Assembly: GCF_029919255.1 (NCBI RefSeq)
Contig: NZ_CP123991.1
Coordinates: forward strand, 2,147,833 to 2,211,832
DNA from: a cyanobacterium endosymbiont of Epithemia clementina EcSB
GTDB taxonomy: Bacteria; Cyanobacteriota; Cyanobacteriia; Cyanobacteriales; Microcystaceae
Reading direction: 5' to 3'
Length of the DNA stretch: 64,000 bases
The position numbers and the translations under genes were made by a program. This document shows positions 51,749 to 60,522 of this stretch, piece after piece (the first letter of the stretch is position 1; the number at the start of each line of letters is the position of its first letter). The notes under the pieces were generated by a model that worked only from the letters and a program-made list of their open reading frames with translations, ran no database searches and was not told the DNA's origin.

Positions 51749-52461
51749 ACCATTTCTAATTCTTCGCAAATTTTCTCCCATGCTGCTATTGGATCATTTG
51801 CCATTGTAATAGGACGGCCAATAACTAAATAATCTGCCCCCGCTTTCATTGCTTCCGAAGGAGTCATTACCCGTCGCTGATCTCCATTATCAAACCAACT
51901 TGGTCTTATCCCTGGACAAATAAGCAAGAAATCTTCCCCACATATCTGCCGTAGTTGACTCACTTCCCTAGGAGAACAAACCGCTCCATTAGCACCAAAT
52001 TTTTGGGCAAAAATAGCCATCTGGAGGACATATTCTGGTAAATCCAGGGAAATTTTAAGATCTAAATCTAACTCTCGTGAATTTAAACTGGTCAGCAAAG
52101 TTATGGCTAATAATTGGGGACGAGGTTCAGTATTACTAATAGCCTTTGTAGCCGCTTGTAGGGCTGTTCGTCCGGCTGTGGCATGAAGGGTAAGGAAATC
52201 TACCCCATATTCACTGGCACTACGACAAGCCCCCGCTATAGTATTAGGAATATCGTGGAATTTGAGGTCTAGAAAAATGCGTTTTTCTCGTTCTTTGAGA
52301 ATAGTCAGAATATTTGGTCCAGTAGCTACAAACAATTCCAGTCCTACCTTCCAAAAACTGACTTGAGGCAATTTATCTAAAAGCGTGATCGCCTCAGTTA
52401 AATTGGGAACATCTAGGGGAACAATAATCTGATTAGCCGGTGACATTATGTTAGATGACAT
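51745..52461 (-). CDS. pyrF: Orotidine 5'-phosphate decarboxylase
   Basis: 238 aa from ATG 52461 (an ATG at 52446 is an alternative; the TTG before 52461 is unlikely). [17 protein letters not shown] (substrate Lys), [13 protein letters not shown] (catalytic Lys-Asp), [21 protein letters not shown] (phosphate loop Gly/Arg) and DYLVIGRPI identify a class I OMP decarboxylase. It converts OMP to UMP at the end of pyrimidine synthesis. Complete. It overlaps the next gene by the stop/start codon. Confidence 0.95.
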   Translation of the reverse strand: MSSNIMSPANQIIVPLDVPNLTEAITLLDKLPQVSFWKVGLELFVATGPNILTILKEREKRIFLDLKFHDIPNTIAGACRSASEYGVDFLTLHATAGRTALQAATKAISNTEPRPQLLAITLLTSLNSRELDLDLKISLDLPEYVLQMAIFAQKFGANGAVCSPREVSQLRQICGEDFLLICPGIRPSWFDNGDQRRVMTPSEAMKAGADYLVIGRPITMANDPIAAWEKICEELEMV

Positions 52462-53338
52462 CAATGTAATTAATATACTAATCTTAAAAGTTGTGAATTG
52501 TCGTTTATTATTCTCTTCCTCTCCTTCTAATCCAACCTAGATAATAGTTTCTAAATAAACGTAAAAAAGCTAATCATTTAATAATTCTATATTTTAAGCA
52601 CTTAGATTCTAATTGTTATTAATTTAATCTATATTTTTATGGCAACTATTTTGCACAATACTTTGTTTAATACCATTCTTTTTCTAGAATATTTTTTTTC
52701 TGGGATATGAGTTTTTAAAAAACATAGATACAACATTTTTTATTCTTATTCTTAAAATTTTAATTTTACTAAACTACCTGTATGCACTGAGTTATTATTA
52801 ATAATAAATTATATCTATTTCTTCCATAATTTTTAGCTTAATTAACCTCTTTTTTAAAATTTTTGATAAAAGTTTCTTTTGATAGTGATAGCTCCCTATT
52901 TATAGGGCATAATAAAAGTTTTTATTCTGTTTGTATACTTAATATTATATTTAGTTTTTTTCTTTTTTTTTGACTCTGTGGAATTACTTTATTTTTTTAC
53001 TTCTTGGAGAATACAGCAATTTTTTTTTGAATAATTTATTTGGAAATCGTTCTTCCAACTTCATTTCATGGTAGTTCTACCTAATTTGCAATTTCTTTAA
53101 CTCTCTCTTCTCTTGGATTTAAACACAACATTTTTGCTTTTGTCATGGAGAAAATTTTTGGATCGCCAGTAAATTTTGATAGTGTTTGCCATTCTAATTG
53201 TATTAGCTGAATTTTTAGGCACGCTGGCATCTAAATGATCGCTTGATCTCTCTTGTGTATTTTACACTTATTTAAGCTCACTTACTTGGATGTACCGCGA
53301 TCGCCTATATTACTACTTGTCCCCGAATAGTGAATCTT
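52462..53338. other. Intergenic region, mostly repeat copy E
   Basis: 877 bp with no gene. Most of it is the dispersed repeat described next. The end near 53297-53304 carries the HIP1 octamer GCGATCGC. The sqdX promoter must lie in or just after the repeat. Confidence 0.55.
52740..53290 (-). repeat. Dispersed repeat, copy E
   Basis: Starts with a block at 52766-52798 (CTAAACTACCTGTATGCACT) shared with copy C. It ends with TTTTGATAGTGTTTGCCATT, TATTAGCTGAATTTTTAGGC, GCTGGCATCTAAATGATCGC and TTTAAGCTCACTTAC (53174-53290), shared with A, B, C, D and F. Minus-strand frames are full of stops. This copy preserves the consensus end best. Confidence 0.55.
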
Positions 53339-54472
53339 ATGCGAGTTGCCTTATTCACAGAGACCTTTTTGCCTAAAATTGACGGAATTGTAACCCGTCT
53401 GCGTCATACCGTTGAACATTTGCAGCGTAACGGCGATCAAGTATTAGTTTTCTGTCCTGATGGAGGTGTCACTGAATACAAAGGAGCCAAAGTCCATGGA
53501 GTCAAAGGAGTGTCTCTTCCTCTGTACCCAGAATTAAAATTAGCCATTCCTACCCCCACTGTCGGCAAGGCAATCGAACGATTTAAACCCGATTTAGTCC
53601 ATGTGGTAAATCCTGCTGTTTTAGGATTAGGGGGAATTTATTATGCTAAAACAATGAATATTCCACTTGTTGCTTCCTATCATACCCATTTACCTCAATA
53701 TCTACAACATTACGGATTAGGATCATTAGAAGGGTTACTCTGGGAATTATTAAAATTAGGACATAATCAGGCACAATTAAACCTCTGTACCTCAACCGCC
53801 ATGGTGAATGAATTAGTCAGCCATGGTATTGAGCGAGTTGACTTGTGGCAACGGGGGGTAGATACAGAAATGTTTCAACCCCATTTAGGTTCTCAACAAA
53901 TGCGATCACGGTTATCAGAAGGACATCCTGAATATCCTTTATTGTTGTATGTTGGACGAGTTTCCCCAGAAAAGCAAATTGAGAATATTAAACCTGTTCT
54001 GGAAGCTATTCCTGACGCTCGTTTAGCTGTTGTTGGGGATGGACCTCATCGAGAGACGTTGAAAACTCATTTTGCAGGGACTCAGACAAATTTTGTAGGT
54101 TATCTCCAGGGATTAGAATTAGCTGCTGCGTTTGCTTCATCAGATGCATTTATTTTCCCTTCAAAGACGGAAACCCTAGGGTTAGTCTTATTAGAAGCAA
54201 TGGCCGCAGGATGTCCCGTCGTAGCGGCTAATTCTGGGGGAATACCCGATATTGTTACCGATGGGGTTAATGGATATTTATTTGAGCCTGCTGATGCTGA
54301 TGGGGCTATTGTCGCAACTCAACGCTTGTTAGCGGCCAAAGAAGAACGAGAAAAACTACGAGGAAATGCTCGTCTTGAGGCAGAACGTTGGGGTTGGGGA
54401 GCGGCTACTTGCCAGTTACGCAACTATTATCAAAAGATTCTTCATAAAGAGTCTTTATTAACTGCAGCTTAG
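53339..54472 (+). CDS. sqdX: Sulfoquinovosyltransferase (SQDG synthase)
   Basis: 377 aa from ATG 53339 (a GTG three codons upstream is unnecessary). GT4 family: N-terminal Rossmann half with FTETFLPKIDGIVTRLRHTV and ASYHTHLPQYLQHYG, and a C-terminal half with LLYVGRVSPEKQIE, VVGDGPHR, FPSKTETLGLVLLEAMAAG and the donor-site Glu of PSKTE. The blocks WQRGVDTEMF and GGIPDIVTDGVNGYLF fit SqdX specifically. It transfers sulfoquinovose from UDP-sulfoquinovose to diacylglycerol, making a thylakoid sulfolipid. A large perfect palindrome follows. Confidence 0.93.
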   Translation: MRVALFTETFLPKIDGIVTRLRHTVEHLQRNGDQVLVFCPDGGVTEYKGAKVHGVKGVSLPLYPELKLAIPTPTVGKAIERFKPDLVHVVNPAVLGLGGIYYAKTMNIPLVASYHTHLPQYLQHYGLGSLEGLLWELLKLGHNQAQLNLCTSTAMVNELVSHGIERVDLWQRGVDTEMFQPHLGSQQMRSRLSEGHPEYPLLLYVGRVSPEKQIENIKPVLEAIPDARLAVVGDGPHRETLKTHFAGTQTNFVGYLQGLELAAAFASSDAFIFPSKTETLGLVLLEAMAAGCPVVAANSGGIPDIVTDGVNGYLFEPADADGAIVATQRLLAAKEEREKLRGNARLEAERWGWGAATCQLRNYYQKILHKESLLTAA

Positions 54473-54481
54473 ATTAGCTCT

Positions 54482-54531
54482 GAATAACCTTTGTAGAGAC
54501 GTTTGAGCAAACGTCTCTACAAAGGTTATTC
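54482..54531. terminator. Perfect 24-bp-arm palindrome between convergent genes
   Basis: Two exact 24-base complementary arms (54482-54505 and 54508-54531) are separated by 2 bases. The core AGAGACGTTTG/CAAACGTCTCT is GC-moderate, and the right arm is followed by an AAAACAAAC stretch. It lies 10 bp after sqdX and 34 bp from the end of the minus-strand DUF4079 gene, so it can terminate both. The TAGAGACGTTT...AAACGTCTCTA core recalls palindromic repeats dispersed through cyanobacterial genomes. Confidence 0.85.
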
Positions 54532-54564
54532 AAAACAAACAAAGATTAAAGTTACAAAAACTAA

Positions 54565-55038
54565 TTAAGACATTCTATCAATAATTTTTGTAAGAATATC
54601 CATGCCACTTATTGCTTGCCAACCAAACAGACTAACAATAAAAATATTAAGGGTGATATGGGTATAACGGGCTAATTCATGACCTTTTTGCATTAGAGGG
54701 GAAAGGGAAGCGGAAACAGCGATCATTACGGTCAAACTCAACCCGACTAATAAATGGGGACCGACAAACAATTTCCCATTATTAATATAAGTAATGGCCA
54801 TTCCACCCATATTACCCATTACCATTAAGGCCAATAGTAATGAGCTCAGTTGGTAGTGTCGAGTCTTAAAGTCTTTTAGTAGTAATTCTTTTTTAACTTC
54901 TTTATCGGCTGTCCGAGTTTGTCGCCATTGAATGCCCAAATATGAAGTATAAATGGTCAACCCGAATAGTATCCACATAAGAATGGGATGGCCAAACTGC
55001 GACCAGACTTTAATAAGTTCTGGAATATCTGCTGTCAT
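54565..55038 (-). CDS. DUF4079 family membrane protein
   Basis: 157 aa with four predicted membrane spans (about 17-35, 65-82, 92-112 and 125-145). The pattern W.QFGHPILMWILFG, LGIQWRQTR, GNMGGMAITYINNGKLFVGP and HELARYTHITLN is that of cyanobacterial DUF4079, which is also found in algae and plants. Its His residues at helix ends (FGHP, GPHLL, HI) resemble a b-type cytochrome, so a haem-binding role is possible but unproven. It ends 34 bp from the palindrome. Confidence 0.85.
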   Translation of the reverse strand: MTADIPELIKVWSQFGHPILMWILFGLTIYTSYLGIQWRQTRTADKEVKKELLLKDFKTRHYQLSSLLLALMVMGNMGGMAITYINNGKLFVGPHLLVGLSLTVMIAVSASLSPLMQKGHELARYTHITLNIFIVSLFGWQAISGMDILTKIIDRMS

Positions 55039-55149
55039 GGATGGTTCCTCTGCCTAAAACGAATACTTGACGTAACTTAACTCACTACCTAACCTATCAC
55101 AATCTGCACGGAAAGTGAGCACAACTAACGGCAATGAAAACAATTGAAA

Positions 55150-55359
55150 TTAAACACTTAGTTTGAGAGCATTAACCGGGACTTCATCCCAAGAGTCTAC
55201 AATTCTGAGGGTGGCAACCCAACCTTCTTGTTTGTGTTGCTCACTTAAGTCCTTAAGCCAAGTTTGGTGGCATTCTTCTGCTGTTGCTTCATCACAACAC
55301 GCAATACAAGAATAAACAATCCCACAGGGATCGATTTGTTCATTAACCCAAATTGTCAT
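55150..55359 (-). CDS. Small conserved hypothetical protein
   Basis: 69 aa from ATG 55359. The frame extends to 55377, but the family-like start MTIWVNEQIDPCGIVYSC suits 55359. It has four Cys within the first 30 residues (PCG, SCIACC, EECHQ), then TWLKDLSEQHKQEGWVATLR and IVDSWDEVPVNALKL. It is acidic and soluble. The Cys cluster could bind metal or be oxidised; I know no function. It lies on the same strand as rre1, 57 bp after it, so co-transcription is possible. Confidence 0.7.
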   Translation of the reverse strand: MTIWVNEQIDPCGIVYSCIACCDEATAEECHQTWLKDLSEQHKQEGWVATLRIVDSWDEVPVNALKLSV

Positions 55360-55415
55360 ATTTAAAAAATATCCCAATGTTTATTGATATCTATCATCAA
55401 TTAGTTTATTACCCT

Positions 55416-56090
55416 TCAAGAATCAATTAAGTGATGATCGAGGGCAAATCGCACCAATTCAGCGCGGTTATTGGTTTCGGTTTTTCGAAGTAAGCTGCTA
55501 ACATGTTTTTCTACTGTTCGGGGACTTAAATGTAGTTTCTGCCCAATGTCTCCATTAGATAACCCAGTTGTCAGTAAGTTAAGAACTTGAACTTCCCGTG
55601 GAGTAAAGTGGATATAATTGGGAATATCCTGATTGTTAGCCGCTGTTTCTTGATAATAATCATTTTTTTGGTTTCCAGAAAACTTTCGTTTTGAAAAATC
55701 CCATTCAGATTGGATTATTTGGGTTCGTTCTAAAAGATTGCGGACTACCGCCCTGAGTTCTTCCATTTCAAAGGGTTTGGGCAGATAAACATCACACCCC
55801 ACCTCATACCCTTGAATTCGTTCTCCTGTACTATCTCGTTCTGTAAGAAAAATCACTGGTAAAAGACGGAATTCTGGTAACTGCCGTAGATAGCGAACCA
55901 AAGTATAGCCATCCTTTTGTGGCATTTTAATATCAGATATGAACAGATGAGGACGATAGGCTCCTAAAAGAGACAAGGCTTCTTGTCCATTTCGGGCAGT
56001 TATGACAGAATAACTGTAAAGTTCTAAATAATCTTTGACAGCTAATCGAACCCCTGGATCATCATCAGCTATTAAGATTAATAATGGCAT
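55416..56090 (-). CDS. rre1: NarL/LuxR-type response regulator Rre1 (Ycf29)
   Basis: 224 aa. The receiver domain is residues 3-118, with Asp10/Asp11 (ADDDPG), phosphoacceptor Asp53 in FISDIKMPQKD, Thr (FLTERDS) and Lys (YLPKPFEMEE). After a linker comes a LuxR HTH (FTPREVQVLNLLTTGLSNGD, IGQKLHLSPRTVEKHVSSLL, RKTETNNRAELVRFAL). This is the conserved cyanobacterial and plastid Ycf29 lineage. Rre1 is phosphorylated by the Hik34/Hik2 kinases in response to heat, salt and redox stress in Synechocystis. Intact; no kinase gene lies nearby. Confidence 0.92.
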   Translation of the reverse strand: MPLLILIADDDPGVRLAVKDYLELYSYSVITARNGQEALSLLGAYRPHLFISDIKMPQKDGYTLVRYLRQLPEFRLLPVIFLTERDSTGERIQGYEVGCDVYLPKPFEMEELRAVVRNLLERTQIIQSEWDFSKRKFSGNQKNDYYQETAANNQDIPNYIHFTPREVQVLNLLTTGLSNGDIGQKLHLSPRTVEKHVSSLLRKTETNNRAELVRFALDHHLIDS

Positions 56091-56522
56091 AAATACAAAG
56101 CAGTCTAATCTTTAACTCTTGCTAACAATCTAGAAGTGGTTAATTTATAGGTCCATTTTACCATTGGTGGCGAAAAATCTACAGAAAAGCCTTGAGGGAA
56201 ATCGCTCAGTGATCTTTGATTGAATCAAAGAGACATTAGATAACTTTAGACTTTGAGTTTATATCGAAACAAGGGTTTGTAGCAAAATTTAAAATGCTTT
56301 ATTTCGCGTTATGAGTTGGAGAAACTGGAGATTTTATCCAACTCATAAGACCAGTACCGACCAAGATTTCATTACTAGACCGACACTAGGTAACCCTACA
56401 TCAATTCGGGCATTTTTTTTGTAAAAGAGCAATTAGTTAATCTTTTCAGTTGTAAATCAGGAAACCATTGTCGATTGTTCCCTAATTGATTGATAATTAT
56501 TGATATTAATGGGGAATTAAAC
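56091..56522. other. Divergent promoter region of rre1 and dapF
   Basis: 432 bp between two divergently transcribed genes. It must carry both promoters. An AAACTGGAGATTTTATCCAA-type stretch with partial dyad symmetry lies near 56310-56345 (AGTTGGAGAAACT and ATCCAACTCATA). I see no recognised operator or RNA gene. Confidence 0.45.
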
Positions 56523-57362
56523 ATGGCTATTGAATTTACTAAGTATCATGGATTGGGCAACGATTTCATTTTGATTGATAATCGTTTGAGTAATTCACCG
56601 TTAGTGTCTCCAGAGCAGGCCATTAAAATGTGTGATCGCCATTTTGGAATCGGAGCAGATGGGGTGATTTTGGCTCTACCCGGAACAGGCAAGACCGACT
56701 ACACTATGCGGATTTTTAATCCTGATGGTTCTGAACCCCAAATGTGTGGCAATGGGATTCGCTGTCTGGCCCATTTCATTGCTCAGCTAGAAGGGGGAGA
56801 AACCTTAGGGAAAACTTATTCTATTCATACCCCAACTGGAGTGATTTACCCTCGTTTAGAAGCTGAAGGACAAGTGAGAGTAGAGATGGGAAACCCTTAT
56901 CTATTGGCCCATGAAATTCCCACCACTTTAGGCAATCCTAACGAAACAGTGATTAATCAACCCTTAGCTGTAGCCGGAAAACTCTGGTCAGTCACCTGTG
57001 TGAGTATGGGCAACCCCCACTGTATTACGTTTGTTGAAGACCTATCGGCAATTGATTTAGCTATCTTGGGACTTGAATTTGAATACCATCAGATGTTTCC
57101 TGAGCGCATTAATACCGAATTTATTGAGGTAGTTCGTCCTGATTATCTGAAAATGCTGGTTTGGGAAAGAGGTGCAGGGGCTACCTTAGCCTGCGGAACA
57201 GGAGCCTGTGCATCCGTGGTGGCTGGAGTGTTGACCGAAAACTGTGATCGCAACTGTACCGTAGAACTACCAGGAGGATGTCTTATGATTGAATGGTCTG
57301 AAGCCGATAATCGACTCTATATGACTGGCCCGGCTCAACTGGTGTTCACGGGAAGCTATTAA
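56523..57362 (+). CDS. dapF: Diaminopimelate epimerase
   Basis: 279 aa from ATG 56523 with GGGGAA upstream. The frame opens at 56490, but the [20 protein letters not shown] start matches the family. The catalytic Cys pair is visible: Cys75 in MCGNGIRC and the partner in [10 protein letters not shown]. The GADGVI and RINTEFIEV segments are also standard. The enzyme converts LL-diaminopimelate to the meso form, the precursor of lysine and peptidoglycan. Complete, so cell-wall and lysine synthesis are kept. Confidence 0.96.
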   Translation: MAIEFTKYHGLGNDFILIDNRLSNSPLVSPEQAIKMCDRHFGIGADGVILALPGTGKTDYTMRIFNPDGSEPQMCGNGIRCLAHFIAQLEGGETLGKTYSIHTPTGVIYPRLEAEGQVRVEMGNPYLLAHEIPTTLGNPNETVINQPLAVAGKLWSVTCVSMGNPHCITFVEDLSAIDLAILGLEFEYHQMFPERINTEFIEVVRPDYLKMLVWERGAGATLACGTGACASVVAGVLTENCDRNCTVELPGGCLMIEWSEADNRLYMTGPAQLVFTGSY

Positions 57363-57435
57363 AAGTAATTTTTAAAGATGTAATAAGTTCAGAAATGTTA
57401 AGATAAAAGACAGTTTAGAAGAAAGAAATAGACTT

Positions 57436-57855
57436 ATGTCTCCCTTACCTGACTATCGACCCCAAAAACTTTCCCTCGGTCATCTCGAAGCCGAAATTTT
57501 AGAGATTATTTGGGACTTAGAAACGGCAACGGTAAAGCAGATTCATGATCGCATTTTATCTGATCCTGAACGAGAGTTGGCTTATGCTTCTGTCACGACC
57601 GTTTTACATCGTCTCACCCAAAAAGGATGGCTAAAATACTCTAAAAAAGGGCGAGCTTTTTCTTGGCATCCCCTTGTATCTCGCGAACAAGCGCGGGCCA
57701 TACAGGCTTATGAGCAATTGCAGCAATTTTTAGCCATTAGCAATCCTGATATCGTGGCAGCTTTTGCGGATAGTTTAGATACAGCTAGTCTAGAACAGTT
57801 AGATGCGATCGCGTCTCGTTTACAAACTATTCGTCGTCAACGGGAGGAGACTTAA
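57436..57855 (+). CDS. BlaI/MecI/CopY family transcriptional regulator
   Basis: 139 aa. An N-terminal winged helix (LGHLEAEILEIIWDLETATV, YASVTTVLHRLTQKGWLKYS, KKGRAFSWHPLVSREQA) is typical of BlaI repressors, including the W.L near residue 30, VTTVL..L..KGW and the basic wing. The C-terminal half dimerises. The next gene begins four bases after the stop, so it forms the classic regulator/protease pair. Such regulators usually bind a palindromic operator upstream of the operon; none is obvious. Confidence 0.9.
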   Translation: MSPLPDYRPQKLSLGHLEAEILEIIWDLETATVKQIHDRILSDPERELAYASVTTVLHRLTQKGWLKYSKKGRAFSWHPLVSREQARAIQAYEQLQQFLAISNPDIVAAFADSLDTASLEQLDAIASRLQTIRRQREET

Positions 57856-57858
57856 TTT

Positions 57859-58713
57859 ATGCACTTATTAATGATAGTAGTAGCCTTAATTTTGGCTTGG
57901 AGTATTCGTCTTTATACTCCCTTATCTCATATCCCTTGGACAACTCGCTGGCAGCGATCACTGTTTTGTTTTGTATTTTCTCCTTTGCTATTATTAATGA
58001 CTGCGATCGCAGTCATGGTGATGGGATGTCACGGAAAAATGTTAGGATGGCAGTCTAGTTGGTATGGTTACTTATTCGCAATAGGCTTTCTTATCTTTAC
58101 TACCACTTCTATCGTTAAATTAGCTTTTCAAGGGTGGCAATCTATCCAAACAACCAATAATTATCCTCAAAAAATTATCGAAGGAAAAACTGTAAGACTT
58201 CTTGACACTTCTTTACCCTACAGCGCACAGGTTGGTTTTTGGAATTCTAAATTGGTCATTAGTAAAGGGCTTTTAGATACCCTAGATAAGGACCATTTAA
58301 GTGCAGTTGTTGCCCATGAAGAGGCTCATACTCAGTACCGAGATACTTTTTGGTTTTTTATATTAGGTTGGCTAGGTTATATTAGTCCTTGGTTGCCCAA
58401 GACCGATGAGCTGTGGCAAGATTTGTTATTGTTACGAGAAATTCGGGCTGATAAACGAGCTTCTCAACAGGTTGATCCCTTATTAATTGCTGAATCATTG
58501 GTAATTGTTGCTCAAAAAATACATGTAATTTCAGAAAATATAACAACAGGAGTTATGGAAGTAGCCTTCCATGACAAAGTTATTTCTGGTCGTTTAAATG
58601 AACGAATTGATGCCTTATTAAGTGAGTCAACAAATCCAGTTATTACTTCTTGGAAGTTGAGTTATATTTTATTAACTTTAACTCCGTTAAGTTTGATTCC
58701 TTTTCATGGCTAG
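57859..58713 (+). CDS. M56-family (BlaR1-like) membrane zinc metallopeptidase
   Basis: 284 aa. Membrane spans lie at about residues 3-18, 33-55 and 70-90, with a C-terminal anchor near 270. The zinc site HEEAH (153-157, AVVAHEEAHTQYRD) is followed by a third-ligand Glu candidate in LLLREIRADKRASQ (E..AD). In BlaR1/MecR1 systems the peptidase is activated by a sensor and cleaves the partner repressor. Here no penicillin-binding sensor domain is present, so the signal is unknown. It starts 4 bp after the BlaI-like gene, with GGGAGGAG (57841-57848) as ribosome-binding site. Confidence 0.88.
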   Translation: MHLLMIVVALILAWSIRLYTPLSHIPWTTRWQRSLFCFVFSPLLLLMTAIAVMVMGCHGKMLGWQSSWYGYLFAIGFLIFTTTSIVKLAFQGWQSIQTTNNYPQKIIEGKTVRLLDTSLPYSAQVGFWNSKLVISKGLLDTLDKDHLSAVVAHEEAHTQYRDTFWFFILGWLGYISPWLPKTDELWQDLLLLREIRADKRASQQVDPLLIAESLVIVAQKIHVISENITTGVMEVAFHDKVISGRLNERIDALLSESTNPVITSWKLSYILLTLTPLSLIPFHG

Positions 58714-59021
58714 ATTAGTAAATATTAGAAATATTTTACTTTTAAATGAAGTCAAGATATTAATTTTTTTGTTAGCCTTTTGTTATCAACACGAATAAAA
58801 TACTCCAGTATTATCTATACTATACAGGCTTTCTCGCTATATCTCTAATCAATTGAGAATCTAATTTTTACAAAGTTGACGAATAGTAATTTTCTAGTAT
58901 TTCAAGATAGTATAGAATCTATAATTCTTTCGATATATTTCACTCTTTTTATTATCTAATATATTTTGTATTTTTTATAAAAATTTACAGTCTTTGGAAG
59001 CATATCTCTATATTTATTTGT

Positions 59022-59071
59022 TTTTTCTTTATTAAGATTTTATCCTTTAAATAAAGAAAAAACGTAAGTGT
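59022..59071. terminator. AT hairpin downstream of the M56 gene
   Basis: TTTTTTCTTTATT and AATAAAGAAAAAA are 13-base complements separated by a 16-base AT-rich loop. It is about 310 bp after the M56 peptidase stop. It is too far for a standard terminator and may be remnant sequence. Confidence 0.35.
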
Positions 59072-59276
59072 TTTCTTTATTAACTATTTCCTAAAAGGAT
59101 TATGTGAAAGTTCCATAACTTTCAAGAAAGTTAATAATATTTAAGCAATTAAAGCAATTCTATTTTAGAATAGAACACCATCTTATATTACTGTTATTCG
59201 TATTAAATCTTTTCAGATTTTTAAAAGTGTTTAAAACCTGAATAAAATTAGTATTCTTTGTTTAAAATAAAACTAT

Positions 59277-59334
59277 GATACTTACTTATTATTTTGTTAT
59301 CTAATTTTAGATAACAAAATAATAAGTAAGTATC
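59277..59334. repeat. Perfect 28-bp-arm palindrome
   Basis: Arms at 59277-59304 and 59307-59334 are exact complements with a 2-base loop; 56 of 58 bases pair. It has no matching gene at either side. A long palindrome of this kind in an otherwise decayed desert suggests a recent insertion such as a MITE-like element or a former IS end, rather than a terminator. Confidence 0.85.
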
Positions 59335-59839
59335 AACAATAACGCTAGATTTTTTTTTAACATCTATTGTAGAAAGCATCTATTGTAGAAGTTTAAAACT
59401 AGAAAAACTTTAATTTATCTGAATAAATGCTATTTAATATTTTTCTAGCTATAGTAGGCAGCGCTAAATAGACGTAACAATTATAAATTATTTTTTATTT
59501 TTATTTAAGAAATTAGAGTTGAATTTATTTTGTTTTTTTAGTATATGGATTAATTCTCACCCTTACTTGTTTTCTTTTTGTTTCAAACTCTTTTTTTAAA
59601 ACTTAGATAGTTGTTTAATGTTATAAGTCCTTTTATCGCTCTCTGAAAACTTTTAAGGATATTTAATATTTTTCCTTTAAATTCTTGTTTATCCATCTTT
59701 CAAAAAAGAAAACAATTTTTCTTTTGCTTAAATAATATATATAAAAAATTTTTTTCTAATTGTACTATCTGATAGTTTCACCAAATATATAACTTTTAGA
59801 ACTTTCTATTCTGTTGGATTTAAACATAATATTTTTGTT

Positions 59840-59970
59840 CTTGTTCTTGTCCTGGAGTAAATCTTAGGATCACGAGTTGACTTTAATAGTTATTGTCTAC
59901 TAATTCTGTTAGCCTAATTTATAGGCAAGCCAGTATATAGTGATAGCTTTTTTAAAAAGGGTTTCTATTC
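59840..59970 (-). repeat. Dispersed repeat, copy F
   Basis: Blocks GTTGGATTTAAACATAATAT, ATCTTAGGATCACGAGTTGA, CTTTAATAGTTATTG, TGTTAGCCTAATTTATAGGC and AGTGATAGCTTTTTTAAAAA line up with copies C and E. The order and orientation equal those of copies B to E. More degenerate than E. Confidence 0.5.
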
Positions 59971-60032
59971 TAGACTAATTTAAAATAATCAACTTATACA
60001 AAAAGAATTAAAAAAGAAGATCTTAAACTAAA

Positions 60033-60350
60033 AATTTACTGTTGCGTTAGTCTAAAGGGACATAATAATTGTGTTTGCTTAATGTTGATTGTCTTTATAT
60101 CAAAATTAAGTTCTGGAATATCTATCGTGCTGACTGAACCTCCCTCAATAAATTTATAAGTTTGTTTTACATGTGCTTTAAGTTTATGTTCTAAATTAAG
60201 TTTCCATAGCTTTTTCTTCTATCAAAAAATGAAGGGAATATTCTTCATATTGAGATTTAAGTATAGAAAGTTCCTCAGCGTAAGGGCATAGATCTTCTGT
60301 TGTTAAGGTTGACGCAATAATAATTTAACCAACAGAGATAACCCACCTAG
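60033..60350 (-). pseudogene. Unidentified decayed membrane-associated protein
   Basis: Minus-strand translation reads LSLLVKLLLRQP, YEEYSLHFLIEEKAMET-type pieces, LEHKLKAHVKQTYKFIEGGS, VSTIDIPELNFDIKTINIKQ and TQLLCPFRLTQQ before a TAA at 60033. The texture is that of a genuine cyanobacterial protein ending in 'QLLCPYRL.QQ', but I cannot name it. At least three stops or frameshifts. Confidence 0.5.
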
Positions 60351-60522
60351 TTTAACCTTATTAATTCACAATCAACTCAGCACATCCTAATTAAACCTAC
60401 CTAATTGTATATTGACGACAGCTCCTAGCAGTCAATCATGAGGTGAGTCATAATAGGGTCAACTCCTAGTCTTTTCTACGACAGGTCAGTGAGTCATTCA
60501 ACTCTAGGATCGTATCTAATCA

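Larger units (their letters stand above)
58714..60522. other. Repeat-rich gene desert
   Basis: About 1.8 kb with no intact gene, holding a 28-bp-arm palindrome, an AT hairpin, repeat copy F and a small minus-strand relic. Direct repeat ACATCTATTGTAGAA / GCATCTATTGTAGAA occurs at 59360-59390. The last 170 bp before the MCE operon should contain its promoter; none is identifiable. Confidence 0.55.

Noticed and set aside
54482-54531. Palindrome as an attachment site or origin of replication
   Set aside because: No integrase, tRNA-end duplication, dnaA boxes or partition genes nearby; position between convergent genes suits a terminator.
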